From assembly GCF_014641615.1 (NCBI RefSeq), contig NZ_BMIB01000003.1, positions 434,001 through 498,000 on the forward strand: DNA of 64,000 nt, in the 5' to 3' direction. This document shows, one piece after another, positions 43,733 through 54,400 of this stretch; the stretch's first letter is position 1, and every line of letters begins with the position of its first letter. The notes under the pieces were generated by a model. The model saw nothing but the letters and a program-made list of their open reading frames with translations. It was not told the DNA's origin and made no database searches. The DNA is from Filimonas zeae. Its GTDB lineage: Bacteria; Bacteroidota; Bacteroidia; Chitinophagales; Chitinophagaceae. Position numbers and translations under genes: made by a program.

Positions 43733-46700
43733 ATGATTCAACTCCTGGCGCTTAAATACACCCGAACCGTTGCCTGTTTTATGGCAGTGCTACTGTATAC
43801 ATCCTTTGTAATGCCGGTATATGTAGCTGCACGTACTATGGATGCTGCTATGCGGCAAAGCCGTTACTATGCCGTTTATAACCCTGCACCACGTGCTACA
43901 GGTAATATAACTGCTGCCCCAACGCCATATTATACGGTGGCGGCAGCACCTGAAGAAACTACCGCAGAAAAACCACGTGAGCAAGCGGCAACTTCCTTTA
44001 TAGATGGACCCAGCCAGCCCGAAATGTCCTCTTTTAAATCGGTAAGTACCGATAATATGGTCAACCTGTTTACCGGGGATTTCTCGTATAATATTCCGTT
44101 GATGGATGTGGGTGGTTACCCGGTAAACATTTTTTACGATGGCAGTGTGGGTATGGAGCAGGATGCCAGCTGGGTAGGCCTTGGCTGGAATATTAACCCG
44201 GGTAACATTAACCGCAACACCCGCGGGGTGCCGGATGATTTTAACGGAGAAGATACACTGATACAGGAGCAGAACATGAAGCCCAATATCACCTGGGGAG
44301 CAAGCGTAGGCCCCAATCTGGAAATAACAGGTATAAAGGGGGCCGAGGCGCTGTCTATTTCAATGGGGTATAGCCTGGGTATGACTTATAATAATTATCT
44401 CGGCCCCTCACTGGAACTGGGGTTAAAAGCGGGCCTCGGGTTCCGGCTTGCCAGGCTGGGAGAAAAAAGTACGGGAGATTCTGCAGGGTCGTTACGGCTG
44501 GGAATGGGAGTGAGTGGCAACATCAGTTCACGCTACGGAACTACCATTTCGCCCAATATATCGCTATCCGGATCTGCATTTTTGAAAGACAGATCTGCTA
44601 CGCTGGGACTGACTGCTTCTACCAGCTATAATTCGCGTTCAGGTATTAAAGATATTCAGATCAGCGAACAGATGAGTGTTAACCGGCAGGTAGATAAAAA
44701 ATACATCAAAGAAACTTCCGAATGCACTTTCAAAGTAATTAACGATCATTATTCTTCCACTAATGCTGCAACCCTGCACAGTAATAACATCTCTTTTGCG
44801 CGTCCCAGTTACACACCGGCTTTACGTTTGCCGGTAACCAACGAAAACTATGCAGGGCGTTTTCAGGCAGGTGCCGGCCTTTTGGGTATTTATGGTTCAA
44901 CTGAATGGGAGTTGTATCGTCAAAAAGCAGAGGTTGCGCCTGAAAACAGGGTTATGTATAAACCTATGGTGGGGTATCTGTATTACCAGCAGGCGGTTAA
45001 CAACCCCAATGCTGTAATGGATTTTACCCGCCTTAACGATAAGGAGGTTACCAGTACTACCCCTATTATATCGGCTCCACAATATTCATATGATGTTTTT
45101 TCTATTCAGGGAGAAGGCACAGGTGGAAGCATAAGGGCTTACCGGAACGATATAGGTTATGTGCGGGATAACCTTACCACTACTAAAGATAAAAGTTTGT
45201 CTATAGGTGTGGATATTGGTATTCCGGGCCATTTTGGTGCCAATGTAAATATTGTAAAAACACCTTCTTCCATAGGTGAATGGAATCAGGGTAATAAACT
45301 AAAAGATGTAACACGTTTTTCTGCCCCCTGGGAAGTGGGGGAGAACGTATATTTCAAAAACCCTGCTGAAAAAAGTGTTATCAGGGCCTCGCAATACGAA
45401 GGAATAGGCAATGCAGATCTGGTGCGTTTTGCTATGGCAGGAAGCGATAGGTCGCCAACCATTGAGCCACAGTTAATCCGCTATTCTAAAGAAGGGGTTT
45501 CTCTCGGTGTTAAAAACATTAAACAAGCAGACCTTAGCCGTAAAAAGCGGTCGCAGGTAATCAGTTTTCTTACGGCGGAGGAAGCCAGCGTTGCCGGGTT
45601 AGATACCGCTATTAAATCTTATTTACCTGGTATAGGAAATACCCTGTCCGGCACACTCATTCCACGTGTGGGCGGATACCGGAAAAAGCATCATTTATCT
45701 GAAATTGATGTGCTGGAACCGGATGGGAAAAGATATGTATATGGTATTCCGGCTTATAACCACATGCAGAAAGATTTTACTTTTTCTGTAAGCGATCAGT
45801 CGCAGGGCGATACGGTACTTATAACAGAAGCCGGCTATATGGGCATCGGTTCGTCTTTACTCAATAATACTAAAAAGGATGGCTATGTACAAACATCCCA
45901 AACGCCTGCACATGCACATTCCTTTTTATTATCGGGCATCTTATCTCCTGATTATACAGATATTACCGGCGATGGCATTTCTGATGATGATTTGGGTACA
46001 GCCGTAAAATTTAACTACTCCTGTATGATGAAGGCGGGGAAGCCTGTTTTTCATAAGTGGCGTACACCGCTATCTGCTACACAGCAGGCTAACTATAACA
46101 GGGGGCTGTTAAGTGAGGATAAGGATGACAAGGGCCTGGTGTCTTACGGTGAAAGGGAATCCTGGTATCTGCATTCTATTGAATCTAAAACTATGGTGGC
46201 CGTTTTTACACTTAGTAATAAAAGACTGGATGGTAAAGGCGCGGTAAGTTATTTGGGCGGGGTAGACGTTAACGATACTGTTACGGTTCAAAAGCTCGAC
46301 CGTATCGATCTTTATAACAAAGCCGATCTGGCACTAAATGGTAGTGCTGCCAAAGCAGTAAAATCGGTATTTTTCCGTTACAGCCAAACCTTGTGTGCCA
46401 AAACCCCCAACAACCCTGCGGGTACAGGTAAGCTAACGCTGGACAGCATATTGTTTGCCTATAACGGCCAAACTACCGTAGGCAACAAAGACAAATATAT
46501 ATTCTCGTATGTAAACGGCAGTACGGGTAATCCGGCCTACGAACTGAACGGAACAGATCGTTGGGGAAATTATAAGCCGCGCAGTCAGAACCCGCAGTCG
46601 TTGCCTAACAGAGATTATCCCTATTCTTTACAGGATACCCTGTTAAAATCTACTATTCATAATAACGCGGGTGCCTGGGCGTTGAAAAAGATACTGCTAC

Positions 46701-49700
46701 CTTCCGGTGGACAAATAGAGGTGGAATATGAAAGTGATGATTATGCTTTTGTGCAGAACAGGCGTGCTATGGATATGATGACGATAGTAGGTTTTGGTAA
46801 AGATGCCACTGCTTTTTCCTCCCGTTTATATGAAGTAAATGGCGATGGTGAAGTAAACGAAAACAATTTTCTTTTTATACGTGTGCCTGAGGCGTGTAGT
46901 GGTACTACTGATGTAATGGCCAAATATCTTGATGGTGTTAAACAACTGGCGGTAAAGCTGCTGGTTAAAATGCCTAAGAGGGAAGAAATGGTGCCCGCCT
47001 ATACTACTTTCAGTAATTATGGTGTGTACAGTGCCGACTCCCGTATTATATGGGTGCAAATGAATACCGTGGATGGTATTAGCCCACTTTCGTTGGCTGC
47101 TGTAGAGTTTCTGCGCGAGCAGTTGCCGGGGCAGGCCTTTCCGGGCTATGATGTATCAGAAGGTACCGGACTACAGCAGGTGGGCGCTATGTTAACCGGC
47201 ATGTTGAGTGGTTTAAAAAATGCCTTTACCAATCCGCTGAACACGCTGAGGGGCGATAGCAAGGCAAGGTATGTTACAGTAGAAAAATCATTTGTGCGGC
47301 TTAACGATCCTGATGGGGTTAAATACGGTGGTGGCAACCGGGTAAAAGCAGTTCGCCTGAAAGATAACTGGCAGGCAATGACCCGGCAGTACAATACCAT
47401 TTATGGCCAGCGCTACGATTATACTACCACCGAAGTGGTAAACGGAAAAACAAGAACTATCAGCAGCGGTGTAGCCTCTTACGAACCAGGGCAGGGCAGT
47501 GAAGAAAATCCATTACAAACCATTGCGCAGGTTGCTAATAGGCTGCCGCTTGGGCCAGCCTCTTACGGGTCTGTAGAGCTGCCTGTACTGGATGCCTTTT
47601 TCCCTGCACCATCGGTAGGGTATAGTAAGGTTACTGTTACTTCTATCAATAATATTCTGGACAGTAATAAAAACAAACTTTCGCGGTCGGGGGTAGGTAA
47701 ACAGGTTACAGAGTTTTATACCGCAAAAGATTACCCGGTATATTACAGCCATACAGCACTGGAGCCTTCGGCAGATAAACAGTTGCACGAATCTTCTGTG
47801 CTTAGTTTCTTTCATAAGTATGCCAACGACTACCGGGCTTTATCGCAAGGATTTTTGGTTGCTACCAACGATATGCATGGGCAGCTTAAATCTAAAACCT
47901 CTTTTGCTGCTAATGATAGCACCAACCCTGTTCATTACACCGCTAACTACTTCAAAAATACCGGTGAAAAAGGCTTTGCTGAACAGTTTGATTTTGTGTA
48001 TGGCGATAGCAGTGCGCTTATCCGCCAGGGAAATATGGGTATTGATGTAGAGCTGATGACAGACGTGCGTGAGTTTAGCGTGAAGAGCAACAGTTTTGAA
48101 GTGCAGGCTCAGGTAGATCTGTTTCCGGTAATTCTTCCTATATGGTTGCCATTTATATGGCCGGTAACAGGCAACAGTGAAAATACATACCGGGCTGTAA
48201 CCACCACCAAGGTTGTTAATTACCGTTGCGTACTGGACAGCACGGTAGTTATTGATAAGGGTAGCCAGGCCTCCACCAAAAATCTGTATTACGATGCTGA
48301 AACCGGCGAGGTGCTGGTCAGTCGCACCAATAATGAATTTGATTTGCCTGTATTTAATACCAGCGTACCCGCGTGGTGGGCATATAGTGGTATGGGGCCT
48401 GCGTATAGAAATGTAGGTGCGTGGCAGAAAGGGGTAAACTTTCTGGATGGTAAAATAACCAGCGCAACCACTATACAGAATGTTATGGAGAGTGGTGACG
48501 AATTATACGTAAGTGACACCGGCAAACTAGCTACCAATGTTTGTGAAATGATTACGCCTTCGGGTAAACTTACCCGTATCTGGGCATTTGATCGTAATAA
48601 AAACAATACCTCTCTTACTGCTACTCCTGATCTGGTTTTTCTGGATGCCAGTGGCAAACCGGTTACCCGTAACAATGTAGGTGTCAAAATTGTGAGAAGT
48701 GGAAAGCGCAATCTGTTGTCGCAGTCAGCCGCAACCTATGCTACTATGAAGCTACCGGTTGTTACTTCCGGAAATAACGCTTATTTATCTGTGGTTGGCA
48801 ACGATAAGGTAATAGCCGCAGGCGCAGTGGAATTCAGGGAAAGATGGCAGACTGATTTTGAAACCTTCAAAAGGTACCGCACTGTAGTTGACAACGCCAA
48901 CTGTATTATTTATGAACAGCCTGATTGCAACGGATATATAGAAAAGACGGTTAACCCCTATACAAGAGGGTTGCTGGGCAATTTTGTAGCTGCACGCAGT
49001 AAAGTGTTTTATGGAGACAGAAAGAGTGACGCTGTTACAACGGATAGTACAGATATTACGGGGTATGGTTTTCTACAGCAGTTTTCACCTTACTGGTCAT
49101 TTAATTCCGGTAAGCTTTTGCCAGATACGGCTTCTGCCAAATGGGTATGGAATACCGAAATTACCCGCGTTAACAACAAAGGCGCAGAAATTGAAAACCG
49201 CAATGCATTGAATATTTATACTGCTGCGTTGTACGGTTATAATAAGTCATTGCCGGTAGCCATTGCCAATAACGCCCGTTTGCATGAAGTATGGTACGAT
49301 GGATTTGAAGATGCCACGTATAGCGAATTACTTGTACCGGGAGTAACCGTATGTAAACTAAACACGAGGGATGCCAATCCCCGTATTGTAGACAGCGCAG
49401 GTGCAGGTTTCAGTGCACATACCGGAAAAAAGGTAAAAGAAGTAGAGCCCAACAACTCTTCGGTGCAGACTTTCTTTTTAAACGCTGATGTTGCAGGTAC
49501 AACACCACTGGCTATGGGCACGGCAAACAGGCTTTCTCTGGTAAACGAAGGTTGCAATGTAACCGTATTGTCAAAGTCACATTTCAGTATCACTGCCCAG
49601 GCTACGGATAATTTCCCGGAAATAAGAGTGTATTGTGGCGGCGTGCCGCAACAGAATACCAGCAACGGATGGACTAAGAATTACTCTTACAGTGTACTGG

Positions 49701-50581
49701 CTACGCAATATGTGAATATACAAACCAAAGGCAGCTATACGGTACAGTTAAGTAAAAATGGGAAAATTCTGAGAAGTATGCTGAGCAGCCTGATTATAGA
49801 AGATCTTGAGGGTATAGAGCAGCCGGGAACACTTGTAACGGGCAGTTCATCGGCCAGTGGTGCCAGCTATCGGTATTGCCTGGAAAAAGGTATCTATAAA
49901 ATGTCGCTGAATATCAATGGTTCCTACAATTTCAGTTGTAACAATGACGGTGGTGTTATCAGACCGGAATGTACAGATCTGGTTGAAAACGATATTTTTT
50001 CAATGGGTTTTGTAAACGCTAATGTGGTCAACTATAAAGATCTTACCACACAAAGTGGCTGTTCTGCACTAACGGCTATTGCTGGTAGTAATGACATGAT
50101 TAACCCACAACTGAATATCCCGCCGGGTAAAAAAATGTTATTGAGCGCGTGGGTTAAAAGCAGCTGTGCCAATGCGCAGGAAAATTGCAGTTATGTAGAT
50201 ATCAGATATGATAGAGTTTCTCTGGTAAAGTCTATTATGCCTGTTGGGCCGGTTATAGATGGCTGGCAAAAAATTGAGGGCGATTTTACGCTTCCTGCTG
50301 GTGCCAGCTCTATGGATATTGCACTCATAAACAACTCAGCCAATGCTGTCTGGTTCGATGATTTACGCATTCATCCGTACAACAGCAATATGAAAAGTTA
50401 TGTGTATGATCCTGTTAACCTGCGCTTGCTGGCGCAGCTGGATGAAAATAACTATGCCAGCTTTTATGAGTATGATGAGGAGGGTACCTTAATACGTACC
50501 AAGGCCGAAACCGAAAGAGGCATTAAAACCATTCAGGAAACGCGTAGTTCCAAACAAAAAAGTATCAACAGTTTTCAATAG
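43733..50581 (+). CDS. Giant exported RHS/YD-like protein A (2282 aa)
   Basis: 2282 aa with a hydrophobic start that may serve as a signal peptide (CFMAVLLYTSFVMPVYVAA). Residues about 90-170 hold the motif VNLFTGDFSYNIPLMDVGGY followed by WVGLGWNINPGNINRNTRGV, the N-terminal module typical of large Bacteroidota RHS/YD-type proteins. The long centre has beta-rich text without clear YD repeats; a carbohydrate-binding-like module occurs near 2080-2200 (QLNIPPGKKMLLSAWVKSS ... GWQKIEGDFTLPAGASSM ... WFDDLRIHPY). The end (NYASFYEYDEEGTLIRTKAE) is RHS-like but has no core or toxin. It may be a shell or delivery partner of the RHS toxin two genes downstream. Confidence 0.82.
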   Translation: MIQLLALKYTRTVACFMAVLLYTSFVMPVYVAARTMDAAMRQSRYYAVYNPAPRATGNITAAPTPYYTVAAAPEETTAEKPREQAATSFIDGPSQPEMSSFKSVSTDNMVNLFTGDFSYNIPLMDVGGYPVNIFYDGSVGMEQDASWVGLGWNINPGNINRNTRGVPDDFNGEDTLIQEQNMKPNITWGASVGPNLEITGIKGAEALSISMGYSLGMTYNNYLGPSLELGLKAGLGFRLARLGEKSTGDSAGSLRLGMGVSGNISSRYGTTISPNISLSGSAFLKDRSATLGLTASTSYNSRSGIKDIQISEQMSVNRQVDKKYIKETSECTFKVINDHYSSTNAATLHSNNISFARPSYTPALRLPVTNENYAGRFQAGAGLLGIYGSTEWELYRQKAEVAPENRVMYKPMVGYLYYQQAVNNPNAVMDFTRLNDKEVTSTTPIISAPQYSYDVFSIQGEGTGGSIRAYRNDIGYVRDNLTTTKDKSLSIGVDIGIPGHFGANVNIVKTPSSIGEWNQGNKLKDVTRFSAPWEVGENVYFKNPAEKSVIRASQYEGIGNADLVRFAMAGSDRSPTIEPQLIRYSKEGVSLGVKNIKQADLSRKKRSQVISFLTAEEASVAGLDTAIKSYLPGIGNTLSGTLIPRVGGYRKKHHLSEIDVLEPDGKRYVYGIPAYNHMQKDFTFSVSDQSQGDTVLITEAGYMGIGSSLLNNTKKDGYVQTSQTPAHAHSFLLSGILSPDYTDITGDGISDDDLGTAVKFNYSCMMKAGKPVFHKWRTPLSATQQANYNRGLLSEDKDDKGLVSYGERESWYLHSIESKTMVAVFTLSNKRLDGKGAVSYLGGVDVNDTVTVQKLDRIDLYNKADLALNGSAAKAVKSVFFRYSQTLCAKTPNNPAGTGKLTLDSILFAYNGQTTVGNKDKYIFSYVNGSTGNPAYELNGTDRWGNYKPRSQNPQSLPNRDYPYSLQDTLLKSTIHNNAGAWALKKILLPSGGQIEVEYESDDYAFVQNRRAMDMMTIVGFGKDATAFSSRLYEVNGDGEVNENNFLFIRVPEACSGTTDVMAKYLDGVKQLAVKLLVKMPKREEMVPAYTTFSNYGVYSADSRIIWVQMNTVDGISPLSLAAVEFLREQLPGQAFPGYDVSEGTGLQQVGAMLTGMLSGLKNAFTNPLNTLRGDSKARYVTVEKSFVRLNDPDGVKYGGGNRVKAVRLKDNWQAMTRQYNTIYGQRYDYTTTEVVNGKTRTISSGVASYEPGQGSEENPLQTIAQVANRLPLGPASYGSVELPVLDAFFPAPSVGYSKVTVTSINNILDSNKNKLSRSGVGKQVTEFYTAKDYPVYYSHTALEPSADKQLHESSVLSFFHKYANDYRALSQGFLVATNDMHGQLKSKTSFAANDSTNPVHYTANYFKNTGEKGFAEQFDFVYGDSSALIRQGNMGIDVELMTDVREFSVKSNSFEVQAQVDLFPVILPIWLPFIWPVTGNSENTYRAVTTTKVVNYRCVLDSTVVIDKGSQASTKNLYYDAETGEVLVSRTNNEFDLPVFNTSVPAWWAYSGMGPAYRNVGAWQKGVNFLDGKITSATTIQNVMESGDELYVSDTGKLATNVCEMITPSGKLTRIWAFDRNKNNTSLTATPDLVFLDASGKPVTRNNVGVKIVRSGKRNLLSQSAATYATMKLPVVTSGNNAYLSVVGNDKVIAAGAVEFRERWQTDFETFKRYRTVVDNANCIIYEQPDCNGYIEKTVNPYTRGLLGNFVAARSKVFYGDRKSDAVTTDSTDITGYGFLQQFSPYWSFNSGKLLPDTASAKWVWNTEITRVNNKGAEIENRNALNIYTAALYGYNKSLPVAIANNARLHEVWYDGFEDATYSELLVPGVTVCKLNTRDANPRIVDSAGAGFSAHTGKKVKEVEPNNSSVQTFFLNADVAGTTPLAMGTANRLSLVNEGCNVTVLSKSHFSITAQATDNFPEIRVYCGGVPQQNTSNGWTKNYSYSVLATQYVNIQTKGSYTVQLSKNGKILRSMLSSLIIEDLEGIEQPGTLVTGSSSASGASYRYCLEKGIYKMSLNINGSYNFSCNNDGGVIRPECTDLVENDIFSMGFVNANVVNYKDLTTQSGCSALTAIAGSNDMINPQLNIPPGKKMLLSAWVKSSCANAQENCSYVDIRYDRVSLVKSIMPVGPVIDGWQKIEGDFTLPAGASSMDIALINNSANAVWFDDLRIHPYNSNMKSYVYDPVNLRLLAQLDENNYASFYEYDEEGTLIRTKAETERGIKTIQETRSSKQKSINSFQ

Positions 50582-50589
50582 CAGGTAGC

Positions 50590-51435
50590 ATGAAAAAGAT
50601 AACACAATTTATTCAATATAATAAACGGTTGCTGCTATGTGGCTGCCTGATATGGGCAATGCCGCTGCTGTTGCCTGCACAGCATACAGATACCCTGCTG
50701 CAATACCGGCAGTTTGTTACCATATGCAACCAGTATAAAATGCTACCACTGCAGGCGGTGGTTCAGGTATACAGCCATATAAATATGCCTGGTAACAGTG
50801 CGGATACGGTTATACAGGAAGCCGCTTTTTATCTGGATAGCAGCGGTAGTTATATCCGTTATGGTGAGGTGGAACAGCTGGTAAATGACAGTTTGATGCT
50901 GCTGGTAAGCAATCAGGCCCGGAAGATGATGCTGTACAGTGGAAAACAAAATCTTACTGCGCAGCTACAGAAGGTATCTGGTTTTTTAATGGCTGATTCA
51001 TCGGTGCAAAAGCTGGCAGGCGCGTTTACCGTGCAAGCACAATCTGTGGAGCAGCAAGCGCTGGCAGGATTGGTGCTGCAGAGCCGTTCCTGCTTACCGG
51101 TGAGTGCTTTGCCCAGGCAGGAGATTCAGGTACAATACCAGCTGCAAACCGGGCAACCGGTGCAGGTGGTGCAAACTGCCCGCGAACTGGTACCACTGCA
51201 ACCTGCGGAGTATGAAATACTACGGCATCAGCCGGATAACGAAAACCGGCTGGTGGTAACTGAAGGAGGATATTACCTGATCAGAAAACGTACAGATATC
51301 TTCCGCTATCAGTCTGTTACCCACCACAGCCATCAACCGCTGCCGGTAACACTGAGTAGCCGGATAGCCCGCGGGGTTTCCGGTGAGTTTCATCCCACAG
51401 ATGCTTTTAAAGATTATTCCCTTACGCTATTCTAA
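50590..51435 (+). CDS. Exported protein between the two giant RHS proteins
   Basis: 281 aa with a signal peptide (RLLLCGCLIWAMPLLLPAQ). No family recognised. It is a mixed alpha/beta protein with the features LQYRQFVTICNQYKMLPLQA and the C-terminal HPTDAFKDYSLTLF. It lies 8 bases after the 2282-aa gene and 5 before the RHS toxin gene; a chaperone or assembly role is inferred from position only. Confidence 0.7.
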   Translation: MKKITQFIQYNKRLLLCGCLIWAMPLLLPAQHTDTLLQYRQFVTICNQYKMLPLQAVVQVYSHINMPGNSADTVIQEAAFYLDSSGSYIRYGEVEQLVNDSLMLLVSNQARKMMLYSGKQNLTAQLQKVSGFLMADSSVQKLAGAFTVQAQSVEQQALAGLVLQSRSCLPVSALPRQEIQVQYQLQTGQPVQVVQTARELVPLQPAEYEILRHQPDNENRLVVTEGGYYLIRKRTDIFRYQSVTHHSHQPLPVTLSSRIARGVSGEFHPTDAFKDYSLTLF

Positions 51436-51440
51436 CCCTA

Positions 51441-54400
51441 ATGGATATGACCATCAATCAATACCTTTTTTTTAAACACAGGCTAAGGCTGGCCTGCTGT
51501 CTTTTCTGTCTGCTGCTTGCCGGTATAGGGCAGCCATTGCGCGCGCAGGAATGGGGAGTAGCAAAAAGCCCGCAGATAGTTACACTTACCGGGGCTGGGC
51601 TTGCTGCTAATGCTCCGCTGTTACAACAGTATACCGGGGTAGAAAAGCATTCCACCAGAAACCTGGTAATGCTTTCTCTGATAGAGGAAACCAATGCCTA
51701 TATACCAGATAATTTCACGGTAAGCGTGAATGTGGAGGTTACTTATAAAGATGGCTCCGGAAACAATATTCTGTTGCCCGCAAAAACACTTGCTGTTTCT
51801 TATAGCAAGGCATCGGGTACGCAGTTCAATGCCAAAAGCTACCTCAGTTTTGAGAATCTGGACTATGTAAACGTGGTTGTAAAAAGCGTAACGCCTTCCC
51901 CTGCCACACTCTCTAATGGTGTAAGCGTGCTGAGTCTGGTACGGCTGGATAATGAAATGCGCGTTACCAGTTATTACAATCTTGTAACCACTAATAAGCC
52001 TAAGTTTGAATCTTTTACGGAATCTTCAGGCGAGCTAAAGGTTGAATGGTCTATACCGCTGAATACGGGTGAAAACGGGTCGCAGCTGGAATGGACCTGG
52101 CTGGAAAATCAGTTTGAAGACAGCTACAAAAAGAATGGGGTGCTGGACAGCAGTCTGGTGTTCCGGAACAACGCTACCCGAATAGATCTGCCGGTAAACA
52201 CCCTGAAATATGCCATACCACTTTTATATAATGGAGTAGGTAAGCTTTTTTACCGCGTACGGGCTGTAAATAACAAAGCAGGCAGAAGGGAAGATGGAGC
52301 ATGGTCGTTCGTGAAAACCCACAGCTATAATGGCCATGGCGATAGTTTAAACTGGCAGGCTACTACCTCATTTGCTGAGGAAGGCAAGCGTAAATCGGTA
52401 GTACAATATTATGATGGATCGCTGCGGGGCAGACAAACGGTTACAAAAGATAATGTAAACAACAATGTAATCAGCGCCGAAACTTTTTACGATGGTGCGG
52501 GGCGCCCGGCGGTGCAGATACTACCGGTACCGGGTATTAACAAGGCTATAGCTTATACCAGAAACCTGAACCTGTTTAACAATCAGTCTGAAAGTAAAGA
52601 TCCGGCTGAGTTGTTCGATCTTACTACCGGCAGCACACCCTCCAGCGTTACACCGGGATTGAATGCCGCTGCCAGTGCTGCATCAAAATATTACAGTGTA
52701 TTAAACACCACCGGCTCCAGGCAGTTGCCGGATGCGGAGGAATACCCTTACACCGTTACCCGTTACACACCGGATAACACCGGCCGCATACAGGCGCAAA
52801 GCGGTGTAGGCAAAGCCTTCAGAATGGGCAGCGGGCACGAAACCAAATATTATTATGGTACACCCGCCCAGGAAGAGCTGGATGGGCTGTTTGGTACAGA
52901 GGCAGGTATTTTCAGTCACTATTTTAAAAACATGGTGCGCGATGCCAATGGGCAAATGAGCGTGAGTTATGTAGACATGCATGGCCGTACCGTAGCCACC
53001 GCACTTGCCGGAGAAGCACCTGAAAACACCACTGCATTAAACCTTACCCAGGCCGATTACCCCAACCAGGCAGGTACGCTTATTACGCGAAACTTACTCA
53101 ATGCTGCTACCAATACGGTAAAGAATAACAGTGTTGAATCGGTTAACAGTATTCTGGTACCGGCAGCAGGTAATTATAATTTCAGCTACAATCTGTCGCC
53201 CCAGTCGCTGTTACTTGCAGCCTGCCCCGTATACGGTTCTACTCCGTTGAGCTACGACTGCATGTACAACCTGGAAATTGCCATTACCGATGAATCGGGC
53301 GATGCGCCGCCGGTAATAAGAACGTTCAACAATATACAGGCTACATTAGATGATAACCCTAATACCACAGCACCCGGGCTGGTGAATATTGCGTTTATGC
53401 AACGGCTGGAGCCGGGTTCCTATTCCATTCGTAAAACGCTTACACTCAGCGATAGTACAATGCGTAAATACCAGGCACTGTACCTGCAAAAAGCGTTGTG
53501 TAAAAATGAACAGCAACTGATTGACTCTGTGTTTGCGGTTATGCAAAACATTTCCGGCTGTAACGTTAGCAAGCCTGCTGTTACCTGCCAGGCATGTTTA
53601 GACTCGCTGGGAACCTTTACCCAATATAAACAGAAATATATAAGAGAATATGATGGGGCCCTGCCATCCGATTCACTGATACGGGTGGCATACAGCAGCG
53701 ATTCTGCATCCTGCAGGCAGTTATGCGCAAACGTATCGCAGAAACTGAATATCATACGCAGCATCATGCTCAGCGATATGATTCCTTATTCGGGGCAGTA
53801 TGCAGTTAAAAACCAGCCTGCAGGCCCCGATGTTTCCATGTATAACCGGTACAATATTTTCTCCTCCGTTGGCAAGCCTCAACCGTTTTACAAACTGCCG
53901 GTGAATGCGCAGGGCGATTCTTCATTTTATATGGATGTTGCCGGTGTAAGAGACAACACCATTCATCCCAATGCAAATGCGCGTTACACCTTGTTGGCTA
54001 CTATGCCAGATTCGGTATTTGCAGAGCGTTTTACCTATAGCTGGGCCAACGCTTTACTGTACTACCATCCGGAATATCCTAAACTGCGTAAAGCAGAAGA
54101 ATTTTTGAAGCCTGCATATGACTGGATAGATGAGTTTAATTCTATTACCAGTTACGATATAGCTGTGAACAGGGGCTTTGCACTCAATGCTGCCAGCTTT
54201 GGTACCATTGCCACCGATCCGTTTTTCCGGGTAGTCAATACCGGAAAAAGTAAAGCGGCAATGAATCAAAAGGTAACCGATAGGGGGTACTATACCGGCA
54301 GTCTGTGGCAATCGGCCTACAGCGCCATAATGTGTAGTTCCTATACGGATACAGCAGGCCGCAACAGCTGCTTCCGTAATGCAGGCGTTGCTCCAACTAT